64,000 bases of DNA from Mycocentrospora acerina (lineage: Eukaryota; Ascomycota; Dothideomycetes; Pleosporales): positions 310,001 through 374,000 of the forward strand of contig JAKUHH010000040.1 in assembly GCA_022701365.1 (NCBI GenBank), read 5' to 3'. The position numbers were made by a program, and so were the translations under genes. Every line of letters begins with the position of its first letter. The stretch's first letter is position 1. Under the pieces are notes generated by a model. The model was not told where the DNA came from. It did not search any database and saw nothing but the letters and a program-made list of their open reading frames with translations. Below, piece after piece: positions 34,511-46,039 of this stretch.

Positions 34511-35707
34511 ATGGCAATGGCAGTCGATTCCCGTCAACAGTCCCAACTCAACGCCATGGGCGGCTACGAACATTTGCGTTACCCAGCACCACACTTTACC
34601 AACCCCTGGGTGTCGGCTCCTGGTGCTCCAGATCAGCAGCTGTATGCGTCCTCGGTCGCACCCAATGTTTCCGCCGCACTCGAGAGCCAATCCCAGCCTA
34701 GACCTACCAGCATCGCCATCCCATATCACGGTATCCCGGTGACAGGTGCCCCTCTAGGATCAGGTATTGCTCTCTCGGATGGAACTTTTGCGACAGAAAA
34801 CTTACTTCATGTCCCTCAAGATCTCATGTCCCGGAGCTACAACAACGCATATACATCCTCTGCATCTCCCAGTCATCCAGTATATGCACCTACCTCGGCA
34901 CCCTACTCTCAAGTGGAATATGGAAATACAGAGCGAGGCCTTTATCCTTATCAGCAAGACGCTTCTCGTCGCTCTTCACACCCGTCAGTACCCTCTAATG
35001 CAATCTATGTCGACTTCTTGGAGTCCCAACGACAACGCCAAAGTTCACTTGTTGACTTTAACAGGCTTAATTCACAACCAGCTGTGCGCAACAGCTTCAG
35101 CGACGCACTAGATGCCAGCCGTGGCATGGTATCCCTGAGCCAATCAGACATCACCCCGAGGAATATTTACGGCGCATCCGCTCGCAGCTCCACCGATTCA
35201 TATGGATTCCCAACAGCACACTCGGCACACTCGTCGATATCATCAGCAAGCTACGGTAATGGGTACTATGCTGGCGACGGATCCGTGACCGACTACAGCT
35301 CCGCATCCGAGTCTGTCGACCTCGCAAACTCCCGCACACTACCACGACCACACGCCCTTTTGGGCGCAAACATGCCCCCTGCGCCGCAATCCATGATGAG
35401 CCAATTTAGCTCCAAGGTTTCGTCAAGTTCGCAGAAGAAGCACAAGTGCAAGATTTGCGACAAACGCTTCACGCGCCCAAGTTCTTTACAAACTCACATG
35501 TACAGTCATACTGGAGAGAAGCGTAAGTGCACCGAATCGGGAAACAGAAATTGCGCTAACAATGTATCAGCATTCGCCTGCGAAGTTGACGGCTGTGGTC
35601 GCCATTTTTCTGTCGTCTCAAACCTGAGGCGTCACCGAAAGGTTCACAAGAACGAAGGCACTCACGACCACCCATCGCCCGACGACTCTAAGTTTTCCGA
35701 CCACTGA
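34511..35707 (+). CDS. C2H2 zinc-finger regulator, FlbC-like
   Basis: Two exons, 34511-35522 and 35571-35707, make 1149 nt and 382 aa. The first 310 residues are Ser/Tyr/Pro-rich and low complexity. Two C2H2 fingers sit at the C-terminus: residues about 313-333 (CKICDKRFTRPSSLQTHMYS, then H) and 341-363 (CEVDGC…RRHRKVH), joined by a TGEKP linker formed across the intron. This arrangement matches the FlbC family that promotes conidiation in Aspergillus; the assignment rests on finger similarity and layout, not on full alignment. The 48-nt intron is in frame and free of stops. Start: ATG 34511 is the first in frame after a long C/T-rich leader. Nuclear location is expected. Confidence 0.85.
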   Translation: MAMAVDSRQQSQLNAMGGYEHLRYPAPHFTNPWVSAPGAPDQQLYASSVAPNVSAALESQSQPRPTSIAIPYHGIPVTGAPLGSGIALSDGTFATENLLHVPQDLMSRSYNNAYTSSASPSHPVYAPTSAPYSQVEYGNTERGLYPYQQDASRRSSHPSVPSNAIYVDFLESQRQRQSSLVDFNRLNSQPAVRNSFSDALDASRGMVSLSQSDITPRNIYGASARSSTDSYGFPTAHSAHSSISSASYGNGYYAGDGSVTDYSSASESVDLANSRTLPRPHALLGANMPPAPQSMMSQFSSKVSSSSQKKHKCKICDKRFTRPSSLQTHMYSHTGEKRKCTESGNRNCANNVSAFACEVDGCGRHFSVVSNLRRHRKVHKNEGTHDHPSPDDSKFSDH

Positions 35708-38381
35708 TTAAATTCCTTGTTCGATTACCTGAGCGGTTTCCCGTCCCGGATTTGTCAATCACTTTTTCAATACCCCGATCTCACGTTTATTTTTTTTGGC
35801 GTTTGAGATATCCCGTGCTGCATCTTCGCAGTGCAATGTGTTTCAATCAGGATACTATCTTAGGAAATGGACCAACCAATGAGATGGGTTTCCTTCTGCA
35901 AGTCGTTGCTATGCCTTATTTCTAAGATACCTACTAGGCTGACTCTTTCTTCAAAATGATGAAAGGCAGCCTCGGCGTTTGGAGTTTTTATCACACGAGT
36001 ACTTGGCTGTTTTCAGACGATGTCTCATCTTGATTGATTGTATCAGTACCACGCATGTTCAGACCACGGCTGCTTATTGTGGGCTTGACCCAGTCAGTCA
36101 CTATACCCCCTATAGACCCTCGTTAGTACCCATAATAGGACCAAGAGGAGGTTGCATGATATTTTGTACAGTAATAGCTCCAAGGCGTGTATAGCTAGAG
36201 CAGTAATACGTTATCGTCATTAGTATAATATCGAACCTCATATGAAAGTATAGCACCTGCTCGCCTGCCAACCAGTCAACTCCCCCATACCTGCCTGCTA
36301 ATCTCCCGTCTCACCTCTCAACATTATACGATGACAAAAGATGATTCTTCAAACAACACCCGGCCACACATGTCATACCCTGCGATGCAGTGGCTCTTTG
36401 CGCTCAAAACTCGACATCAGCTCCGCAATGCCATCACCGGCGGCTGCCACTGACGACAGGAACCTCTTGGCATACATCATCATACATGATATCCTTGCTG
36501 GACCCTGAAAACTCACTGCGCTGCACAACCCCAACCGTCTATTTTTTTCCATGACACAGGATAGCGATGGGATGCCTGTCCCGCATGTGTACTCCATCTA
36601 AACAACCCCGGTACCCTGACGTCGACTCGGGCCTCTATGCCGTCGTCTGACAGGGACACGGGCGCATGTTCAATTTCGATTCGCAGCGAAACATGACGGC
36701 ACTTGCACTGCTCATGCACATGAACACACCCACCCATACGCATAGGTATAGAGCACACACATACATACGCACATACATAACGCTTTTTTTTTTGCCTCCA
36801 CCTGCGTTATTGCCCACAGCCGGCCCGGATCTATTTCTGCATCTGGCGTTATTTGCGCCCGCCGACTTCCACTCCGCACGGCGCAGCATCACCACTGGGA
36901 GCACTCTGCGGTGACAGACCGTGTGGGGTCGGAGGGTCAAAATAGGTAGGGCATCTTACGCATCCCAACTGTTCAAGCACAGATGGCTGCGCTTGGTTGG
37001 GCAGCTCGTCCAACTCGGACCGAAGGACGGGCTGTGTGAGGAAGTGAAGCGATGATGAGATCTGGGATCGTGCTTCAGCCTACCCTTTTATTTATTAATC
37101 CCGAACCGTTGTGTGATCACCAAGGGACGCGACGACTTGCAGGTGCGCGAAACGCGAGGGGGGGCTTGTAGACGATTTCCCCGTGCCGTTATGGTGGTAT
37201 GGACATGAGTTGGAGTTGCCTTTATCGATACGGAGAAGACGGCTTTGGACAAATGTCATCTCGGTGGGTTCGGAATTCGGAGTGTCCAGTGAGGTCAAGT
37301 TTGTTGAGGGGCGCGGGGCTACAAGGAGATTGCACCACGGTTTGTAGTTTGCCAATCAGGTCATGGCTGTGAAGTTACTTCGCTCGCTTTGCACCTTTGC
37401 ACTTTGCCCTCTGAGGGTGTGAGGTTACACGCAGCCGAAGCGAGCAAATGGAGGAATGGAACGTCCGCTATCGCTTACATACCTGGCGATCGCCCCCCCC
37501 TTCCCTTGAAGCAATGGATGGAGTGCTGCCAACGCACGTCCTCCAAGGGATGCTTGTGATAGGAATCGCACATGGTTGGTTCGTCTGCCTGTTCGTGGTA
37601 GGTTTGGGGAGCGTGTGGCACAGCCCTGCAGTAAGATGCGCTAATGTTTTAAGTTCAAACGGGTGGAATGTGTGCCCGGTGGTCTTTGCGTTTTTCATAA
37701 ATGACTTCCACCAGTTTTCTGGAAGACGCACGCGCACAATTGTCAAATGATGGTGACAGGGACAGGCACAAGCACAGGCGTGGGCACAGGCACATGGACA
37801 AGGGTGCTGTGATTAAAGGACCGTTGTTCTTCTCCCAAACTCAGTTTGTGAACAGGTAGGCATTCTACCTCAAGGTTGGGCGTTTCCGCCCCTCATCGGC
37901 AACTAGAGTACCGCCGATCTACCATGCAAGCCTTTGATATCAGTCTGTACGTTCAAGGCCTTTCCGCCACTCACAGCAAGATAGTGAAATGCATACACGT
38001 GCCAAGGCAACCCACCGGTTCTCCTCTCCTCCATTCCAACCGAGTAATGGCGGCTTTACTTTTCACTGCGTTACCACAGCGGAGCCTACCATCTCCACTT
38101 GCGGGCAGAGTCTGTGTCGTGTTAGAATTTGCTGGTAACCTGCGGGCTAAGCGGGCCACAGTACAGCGGCCATACCTTCCTGATATGAAATCCACAAGTT
38201 ATATCATAAGACACGCGGCCGTGTTATTTCTTGACCGCCAACTCGAACCTTCCTGATAAGGAGATGCACTTGCGAGCTTCCCGCCGTGGGTCCATGGGCC
38301 ACGCAGCCGCAATCGGAATCGGAATCGCAGACCCATCGCGTTCATCGTGGGTTCCACACAACTGGGTGACTGTTTCATGCC
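35708..38381. other. Intergenic region between FlbC-like gene and EAF6
   Basis: About 2.7 kb without a supported gene; both flanking genes end here. It contains short CA/CATA repeats (about 36725-36780), a poly-T run near 36785, and GGCACA-type repeats at about 37755-37800. Short frames show no recognisable protein. Confidence 0.5.
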
Positions 38382-39052
38382 TCACTCCCTCGCATACGAA
38401 ATCTTGTTGCGCTTCACTGATCTGTCGTCTGCCTCGTCTTCGTCGACGGCCTTCTTTTTCTTGCTTCCACCGCCCGTCCTGTTGGCGCCGTTTGTAGGCT
38501 GACTCGATTCGCGGGTGGGAAATGATGAAGTGGGTGTAGGGGCGTGTGAGGGAGTTGTCGTCGCGGAACCGGGGATGGACGCCTCCTGTGAGAGAAGAAC
38601 AGTCAGCGTCTGTCCAGCGCATGGCTCTTGTGTGTAGGAGCAGTTCTCAACCTACTCTGAGAAAGCCGTTGGAGCTGCGGCTGAAGATCCTGTCGGCGTC
38701 GCTTATGGGGGCTTTTCGTCGCGTTGCTGTGCCTGCTCCACTGGTCGTGGTCGTGGTCGCGGCGCCCTTGATGTAGTTGTCGAAGCCCTTGATGATGTTT
38801 CCCGCGCTGGTCTCTTCGAGGTAGGTTGTTTCTTGTCGCAGGATGTTATCCTCGAGCTGGAGCTGTACGGGAAGTAAGCGCAATGTCTCGACGCGTCTGT
38901 CATGCGGTTGTACGCACCAGGCCGTTGTCTATGGCGCGCTTCTTTTGGAGCAGTTCGCGTAGATCGCGTCGTAGTCGCTCGTAGTAGGGCACGCCGCGCG
39001 AAGCATCGATGCCCATGTCCTTGACACTTCCCGGTGTTGCGTTCTCGGCCAT
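38382..39052 (-). CDS. EAF6: EAF6-like histone acetyltransferase subunit
   Basis: Three exons, 38918-39052, 38656-38862 and 38382-38585, give 546 nt and 181 aa, all phase-0 joins. The N-terminal half is the Eaf6 coiled coil: YYERLRRDLRELLQKKRAID, then LQLEDNILRQETTYLEET, then GNIIKGFDNYIKG. It continues with DADRIFSRSSNGFLR and a Lys-rich C-terminus (GGGSKKKKAVDEDEADDRS…). Eaf6 is a small shared subunit of the NuA4 and NuA3 acetyltransferase complexes. The gene is divergent from the TFIIS gene with 407 bp between start codons, so they may share a promoter. Confidence 0.9.
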
Positions 39053-39459
39053 GGTGTCGTATTGCGCGCTCGCTTGCTTCGAAGTAGGCAGTCTGGCTGG
39101 TCGGTTGTTCGGTCGGTCGGTCGGGTTGTGTGTATGAATTCTGTATGTCGTCTGAGTCTCTAATGAGCTCTTTCTCGCCGGGCGCAGGAAGACGGGGCAG
39201 GCGTTGCAGTTGGAGCAGCGGATGGTCGTGGGTGACTTGGACGTTGAATGCCAAAGCAAGGCCCACTTATCTTGGCGCGTTCTCGAACATCTTCGCAACG
39301 GCCGTTGCTTGTCACTTCCCTGCACACACGCCGCTTGCAGCTTCCCTCTTCCCTTGCGCCGCCCGCCCTGTCACCCTGACCCCAAGGCCTAAGCACTCCA
39401 AGCTCTCTCACCGCATCACGCGACCGCCAGTGCCTACTTCAAACGCGACCGCACCCGCC
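39053..39459. promoter_or_regulatory. Shared divergent promoter, EAF6 / TFIIS
   Basis: The 407 bp between the two start codons is the only upstream space for both genes. It contains a GGTC/GGTT repeat run at about 39097-39127. No specific factor site is assigned. Confidence 0.5.
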
Positions 39460-40436
39460 ATGGCCATGGATGCCAAAGAAATCGAGCTCCGCGGAAAGGC
39501 CATCGGGAAGGCTATGCAAGAAAACGAGCCTGGTGCCTCCCTCATCAAGCTGATGAACGACCTGAAGACGGGCGTGCATGCGACCGAAGAGCTCTTGCGC
39601 CAGACCAGAATCGGCGTCACCATCAATCGCTTGCGCCAACACAAGGACCCAGCAGTCCAGAAGCTCGCGACAGAACTGGTTTCGAGGTGGAGGGACGAGG
39701 TTAAAAAGCAGCCAGGCAAGAAGGCTGTTCCAGCAAAGGCACCAGCAGCGACCGGGAGCGCATCGCCCGCCCCTCAACCGTCACGTACCCAGTCCCCGGC
39801 ACCCACCCAGCCTAAGAAGAAGGCTGTCGCATCCCACGATGTAGCGCCAGACAAACGCAATTACAAGACGGACAAGGTGCGTTATCAGGTCACGGGCAAC
39901 GATGCGCGCGATCAGTGTGTGCGCCTGATGTACGATGGCCTGGCCTTTATGAGCTCTGAGCGTAAGTGAAGCACGTGAGCTTCCCACTTTCCTCGGCTAA
40001 CCCACCCCCAGTCCCTGATGAAATCCTCAGCATCGCGAAGCAAGTCGAGGCCGCCGCTTATAGCAATGCCGGCAGTGTAAACGATGCCTACAAGCAGAGA
40101 GTGCGCTCCCTCTTCCAAAATCTCAAAAACAAATCCAACCCACAGCTGCGCCAGAGCGTCCTCTCCGGTGAAGTGACACCCAAACGCTTCGTTACCATGT
40201 CGCACGAAGAGATGAAGTCCGACGCCCGCCGTATAGAAGACAAGAAGCTCGAAAAGGAAAACATGAACCAAGCCATGGTTGCGCAGGTTGAAAAATCAAT
40301 CTCCAAGGAGTTCCAGTGCGGAAAGTGCAAGAAGAAGATGGTGTCGTACAGCCAGGCCCAGACGCGCAGTGCTGATGAACCTATGACAACCTTTTGCGAA
40401 TGCATGAATTGTGGAAACAGGTGGAAATTCTCATAG
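39460..40436 (+). CDS. DST1: Transcription elongation factor TFIIS
   Basis: Exons 39460-39961 and 40012-40436 (50-nt intron) give 927 nt and 308 aa, about the length of yeast Dst1 (309). Order: an N-terminal LW/TFIIS-N helical domain (1-80, ending LATELVSRWRDEVKK); a Pro/Ala/Lys linker; a central Pol II-binding domain from about 140 (DKVRYQVTGNDARDQCVRL, then LPDEILSIAKQVEAAAYS); and a C-terminal zinc ribbon with CGKC and CMNCGNRW and the catalytic acidic hairpin RSADEP. It rescues arrested RNA polymerase II by stimulating transcript cleavage. The start MAMDAKEIELRG is the first in-frame ATG of the conserved domain. Confidence 0.95.
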
Positions 40437-41073
40437 AGTAGGGACACACAGCCTACTGTTTTGGCAGCGTGCGATTCGTCTCGTGTGCTTCCGATTTCTT
40501 CAGGGGTACTCGGACGTAGTGATCAAAATGGGAAGTGGGCGTTTTCATAGGCATGGCGTCTATATACCTCGGATGTGTTTTCTTTTCTCATGAAGCAATT
40601 GCCACGGTGCGTTGCTGGACTCAACAAGTAGAGTCTTTTAGTTTAGGTCGTCGACTGCGAATGACAATTTAACTCACAATCACGTTACTCATTCTCTCTC
40701 ATCCTCCAAACTTACGCGTGAGGCGCTTGATATTGTGCTGAGAAAGCTGGAAAAGTGAAGATTTGAAATCCTAATAACTACATAATAACGAAGACGTATT
40801 CAAGCAAGTGACAGGCCCCGTCCCATCTTTTTCATCTTTTCAAAGGTACTGGCATTGCAGCTCTACTCGACCAACCCCAATGAGCTGAGAAAGCTCATCC
40901 GAATATAAGGCCAAAGCCGTCTTTTTTGTCCCATGTCTCACCTTGTCGTGTCGTCCGTCAAACATGGACTCATTTACTTACTCTCCGTTCTCAAATAGGG
41001 TATCCGACCTTGGCGATTACCTATCTCTTCTTCCATTTTATGTCCGTAGCCATCAACGTTGCATGTGGATTAC
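40437..41073. other. Convergent 3' region, TFIIS / carbamoyl-phosphate synthase
   Basis: Contains the 3' UTRs of both flanking genes. No further feature is seen. Confidence 0.5.
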
Positions 41074-44000
41074 CTACAATGGGCGTCCGCCGACGAAATC
41101 GCTCCATGGTCGAACTTCGCTGGGGATGCCCTCCTTCTTGGGCAGCTTCTCGCTCATGCACTGCGCAAAGAGCGTAGCAGTCTGTCGAATTGTCAGCTTC
41201 GTTTTCACCAGCATCAAGTATTCATGAAGCTCACCTTGGGTTCCATGAACAGCGGCACACCAAAGTCAACCGCGTTCCTCCTCATGACGTAGTCCTCGTC
41301 AAGCAGACCGTTCGCCCTGAACTTGGCCAAGTTGAAGCAACCTCGAATATCGTACTTTTGAAAGACCTCACGCAGTGCCCTCTTGTCCTCCTTGGGGAAC
41401 TCAATGACCTCGACGGTCACACCCTCCGTGTTCTTCTCAAGCAGATCTTTGACATCCTTGTTGGCAGCAAGGAACTTGTAGCCGAGCGGCGCGATGTACT
41501 TCACAATCTGGATCAGCGAGTTGGCGGTAAGCGAGCCGGCAGTTGCGTCACCACCGAAAAGAAGACCTTCACCAGGGTTGGGCAGACGGAAGTTCATCTG
41601 CGACTGAACAGACGTCCAGTACGCTTCGATGAGATCCTTTCCGAAGCAGGCCATCTCACCAGTGGAGGACATTTCGACACCGAGGAAGGGGTCAGCACCC
41701 GCCAACCTAGTCCATGAGAACTGAGGGACCTTTGTCGCGAGGTAGTTCCTCTCGACAGCCATGAGATCAACAGGCTCAGGAATATCGCGACCGACAAGCG
41801 CCCTGGTGGCAACGTCGATGAAATTCGTGCCGAGAACCTTGCTGACGAAGGGGAACGAACGGGAAGCACGAAGGTTGCACTCAATAACCTTGAGCTTGGG
41901 TTCGGCGCCCTCAACATCCTCCTTGATGATCTGCATGTTGAATGGACCGGTGATGCTCCATGCCTTGGCAACCTTGTCTGCAATCTCCTTGACACGTTGC
42001 TGGATCCTCTTGTCGAGGTTGACCGGTGGCAGAACAAGAGTCGCATCACCGGAGTGGACACCAGCGTTCTCAATGTGCTCACTAACAGCGTGCACAAGGA
42101 CCTTTCCGTTAGAAGCAACAGCATCGCAGTCGATTTCCTGAGCACCATCAATGTACTGGGTGATAACAACAGGGTGGTCAGGGGAGACCGAAGAGGCAGC
42201 AAGCAGCTTCTCCTCAAGCTCGTCCTCGCTACGGATGACAGTCATGGCAGCACCGGAAAGAACGTAAGATGGTCGGACAAGGACAGGGTATCCAACGTCC
42301 AGAGCAAACTTCTTCGCGTCTTCGTACGATGTAAGCTCCTTCCAGGCTGGCTGGTCTACACCAATGGAGTCCAGAATGGAAGAGAATTTGTGACGGTCCT
42401 CGGCCTTGTCAATATCCTCGGGATCAGTTCCAAGCACCTTTGCCTTGCCAGAGTTCTGGAGCTTCAGGGCAATGTTCTGAGGAAGCTGGCCACCGACTGA
42501 GACCACAACACCGCTGGAGGTCTCGAGCTCGTAGATGTCCATAACGCGCTCATAGCTCAACTCTTCAAAGTAGAGCCTGTCAGCAACATCGAAATCAGTG
42601 GAGTAGGTCTCTGGGTTCTTTCAGGCCATAAAGTTAGCGATCGTACTTGTACAAACGTGTATTGGGATGAGTGTGGGGGAATAAGGGATCTGGATGATGC
42701 TTGAGGAAGGTGGTCCAATTGTTGGGCTGGAGTCCAGAAAGGAAGGGCAGCTTTAGGGTCTTAACTTACGTACTGTTGAATCATGTTAGCATATCACTTG
42801 AATGTTGTTGAATGGAGGTTGCTTACGTTGATCATAACAGTCTTCTTTCCAAGCTTGTTAAGAGCCATTGTAGCGTTGACAGCAGACCAGTCGAATTCGA
42901 CGGAGCTTCCGATACGGTAGACACCGCTACCGAGAACAATGATACCGTGGTCGTCAAAGGTAACGTCGTGGGACGAGGCGTTGTAGGTAGTCTAAAATCA
43001 TGTGTTAGCGACTGCAAACGGGCAACATTGTATGCTACAACGTCAACAAAAATTCACAAAATATCAAGCGTAACAATCAAGATGGAGAATACGAAGACAC
43101 TTGAAGTGCAGGTAAAGCTGCAGCCTTTCAGGCGCAGTAGCCATCATCAAGCTTCGTCTGGAAGGCAGAAGCGATGGCGCCGCACCGCTCCAACGACAAC
43201 ACAAGGAAAAGTCGGGAAGAAAAGTCGAGAAGGAAAATCGATAACTCACGTATAAATAGTTCGTGTTAGCGGGGAACTCAGCAGCCAAAGTGTCGATTCT
43301 CTTGACCCATGGCCTGATGCCGAAGCTCTTCCTGCGGGCACGAACCTCGTCCTCGGTGCTGTTGACAGCCTTTGCGATTTGCAGATCCGAGAAACCGAGC
43401 TTCTTGGCCTTCAAGAGGATCTCCTTCTTAAGACCGAAGAGGCTGCCTATATCCTCAAGCTCGTGCGTGCAGTCCACAATGTTCTGAAGCTTGTACAAGA
43501 ACCATTTGTCGATCTTGGTGAGTTCGTGTACTCGGTCGACAGTGTAGCCCTCGTGGTACAAGGCCTGACCAACAGCCAACCAGCGACGGTCGGTGGGATT
43601 CGCCAATTCGTAGTCAAGGTCTTCGCCATACTTCTCGCCCTGGAATCCGAGGAACTTGGGGTCGACTTGTCGGCAAGCCTTCTGGAACGACTCTTCAAAG
43701 GTACGACCGATGGCCATGACCTCACCGACAGACTTCATAGAACTACCAATGTCACGCTTGACATTTTGGAACTTCGCCAAATCCCAACGAGGCATCTTCG
43801 TGACGACGTAGTCCAAGCTGGGTTCGAAGTTGGCGGTGGTGGTCTTGGTAACAGCGTTGGGCAGCTCGGGCAGTGTGTGGCCGAGACCAATCTTCGCCGC
43901 AGTGTATGCCAATGGGTAACCGGTTGCCTTGGAAGCCAATGCAGAAGAACGAGAAAGACGAGCGTTGACTTCAATGACCCTGTAGTCGAGGCCATCTGGC

Positions 44001-45170
44001 TGAAGGCAGTACTGAACATTGCACTCGCCAACGACACCCAAGTGTCGCACAATCTTGATGGACGCGGATCGGAGCATATGGTATTCCTCATCGCTGAATG
44101 TCTGACTGGGCGAAACAACGATACTGTCACCGGTGTGCACGCCGAGCGGGTCGAAGTTCTCCATGTTGCAGACGGTAATGCAGTTGTCGCTCGCATCACG
44201 CACAACCTCATACTCCGCCTCCTTCCAGCCCTTCAATGACTTCTCGACCAAAATTTGAGGAGACAAAGTCAACGATCGGGCTGACAAGTTCCTGAGCTCT
44301 TCAGCATTGTCGGCAAAGCCAGATCCAAGGCCACCGAGCGCGTACGCGGCGCGGACAATGATGGGATATCCAACCTTCTCCGCCGCGTCCAGCGCCTCAT
44401 CGACGGTAGAGACAGCAATCGACTTGGCAATGGGAATGTCAATCTCTTCCAGGGCACGAGCAAACAAGTCACGATCCTCACTAGTCTCAAGAGTCTTGAC
44501 GCTCGTTCCAAGGACCTTGACGCCGTACTTCTCGAAGAGACCCATGCGGTTCATCTGCACGCCCAAGTTCAGCGCGGTCTGGCCACCGAAGCTAAGGAAG
44601 ATGCCGTCAGGCTTCTCCTTTTGGATGACATATTCAGTGTATTCGGGGGTGACTGGTAGGTAGTAGATTTCGTCGGCAAGCACGTGCGATGTCTGGATGG
44701 TTGCGATATTGGGGTTGATAAGGACTGATGCGACGCCGGCTTCTTTCAGAGCCTTGAGCGCTTGCGAGCCTATTTCGAGTCAGCATGTATAAGATTGCGT
44801 CTCTGCAGACAAAATGTTCTCAGTGCATACCTGAGTAGTCAAACTCTCCCGCCTGTCCAATGCTGAGACCACCGCTACCAATGACCAAGACTTTCTTCAC
44901 GTCGACCAGGTTCTGCGCGCCAGTGATTGCGCCGCTCTGGAAGTACGCATTGGCGTTGGGTGCTTCCTGGGCGGTGTTCAATGTTGCAGAGACCTTTGAG
45001 AATGCCCGTAGCTGTCGCACCGCCGCGGGTGACTCACCCGGCGTGCGGAGAGATGCCAAAGGCCTGGCAATGCGAGATGTAAAGCTTCGAGAGGCTGCAG
45101 AAGGGGCCAACGAACGGAATTGGCTTGCCGACGTAGGTACGCGGCGTGCCAGACGCCCGCAAAGAGCCAT
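41074..45170 (-). CDS. CPA2: Carbamoyl-phosphate synthase, arginine-specific, large chain
   Basis: Six exons, 44831-45170, 43250-44769, 42827-42991, 42770-42772, 41235-42617 and 41074-41181, give 3519 nt and 1172 aa. The first 60 residues are Arg/Ser/Ala-rich, like a mitochondrial presequence, which with the lone large chain points to the arginine-pathway enzyme (Arg-3/Cpa2) rather than the fused pyrimidine enzyme. The first synthase half begins VLVIGSGGLSIGQAGEFDYS; the second VLGSGVYRIGSSVEFDW. ATP-grasp motifs include FGGQTALNLG, RAAYALGGLGSG, RPSYVLSGAAM and VIECNLRASRSFPFVSK. The product feeds ornithine carbamoyltransferase. The 3-nt exon TAC supplies Tyr676 of the NYNPET motif. Start ATG 45170 is the first in frame; GTG 45185 is not used. 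Confidence 0.95.
42770..42772 (-). other. 3-nt microexon of the carbamoyl-phosphate synthase gene
   Basis: On the minus strand: …tgctaacatgattcaacag, TAC, gtaagttaag…. The upstream intron is 42773-42826 (54 nt, donor gtaagc, branch GCTAAC) and the downstream intron 42618-42769 (152 nt, donor gtaagt, branch CGCTAAC, acceptor gaaag). TAC encodes the Tyr between MIN and NPETYS. Skipping it keeps the frame but deletes a residue that is Tyr or Cys at this place in the family. Confidence 0.85.
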
Positions 45171-46039
45171 TGCAGGCAGTTCCACCTGAGCTCACAAGCT
45201 CAAGATGCCAGGAATAAAGATGTAGAGGCGCTGAACGCAAGGATCAAGGTCGCTCGTGGGCTGGAGGGGTGCAAGGGAGGGGTACTAGAGCTTGAGCCCA
45301 GCAGAGTAGAGTACCAGGAACTCTCGTACGATATGTATGAGCGGTTCGTGGGGAAGTTCTCAGCCAAAATTTCTAGGCTCGCCGCTTTAGTTCCGACGTG
45401 TGGTCCGGGATCCTGATAAGGAAATATGATAGTGCAGACAGTTTGCACGACACGAACCCTTTGGTAAGAGGTGAAAGTAGTGACTTTCCAAAAAAAATCT
45501 ACTCAATTGTAGAGCAAGATGAAGCTCTTAAAGAATTGAAGGAGACAGAGCTTGCGACCCAGTGCAAATGGCTTGAAGATGACTGGCATAACGAAGAAAT
45601 TCACGCGTCGCTACCGATCATCGGCGCCGAGCACAACATTGGCGCAAAGTGGAGAATTTTGGAGTAGTTCCGCAGATTCTTGAGTCACTTGCATGAAGAC
45701 GTGGCTATGTGACTCGTCGAGGCCACTGAGGTCCGCCTCTGATGAGTTTCCTTGCTGCATGTTTGCTTACGTTGAATCCCTGCTTCAGCTTGAATTTTCT
45801 TAATGCTTGAGCAGGTGCATGCACACCACCGACTGGCGACAGAAGTGACGCACTCAGCCTTGTGTACTATGTACGTCCGGGCTATGTTTTTTAGACTACG
45901 ATTTTCACCATTTCGGAACATTTTTGAAAACGGCACGATGCATGGCGATCTTCAACACGTTCTTGGCATGATGCCGGATGTTGTGGCATATAATTTTGAT
46001 CGCAAGTTTTACATGGTCTGTTGTCTTCAGGATCGTGAC
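45171..46039. other. Gap between carbamoyl-phosphate synthase and LCL3-like gene
   Basis: Contains the carbamoyl-phosphate synthase promoter, a possible gene relic (45206-45667) and the 3' region of the LCL3-like gene. Nothing else is supported. Confidence 0.4.
45206..45667 (+). pseudogene. Possible gene relic, broken frame
   Basis: Two consecutive open stretches look protein-like: one up to about 45415 (KDVEALNARIKVARGLEG…LSYDMYERFVGKFSAKISR) and, in another frame, one from about 45440 to TAG at 45665-45667 (DFPKKIYSIVEQDEALKEL…). The first has no in-frame ATG near its beginning and runs into the antisense of the carbamoyl-phosphate synthase exon. They could be joined by a 44-nt GT-AG gap (about 45395-45438), but no full start is found. 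I do not recognise the protein. A degraded gene or a chance pair of frames are both possible. Confidence 0.3.

Noticed and set aside
43379..44239. 286-codon plus-strand frame inside the carbamoyl-phosphate synthase gene
   Set aside because: Antisense shadow of a highly conserved coding exon.
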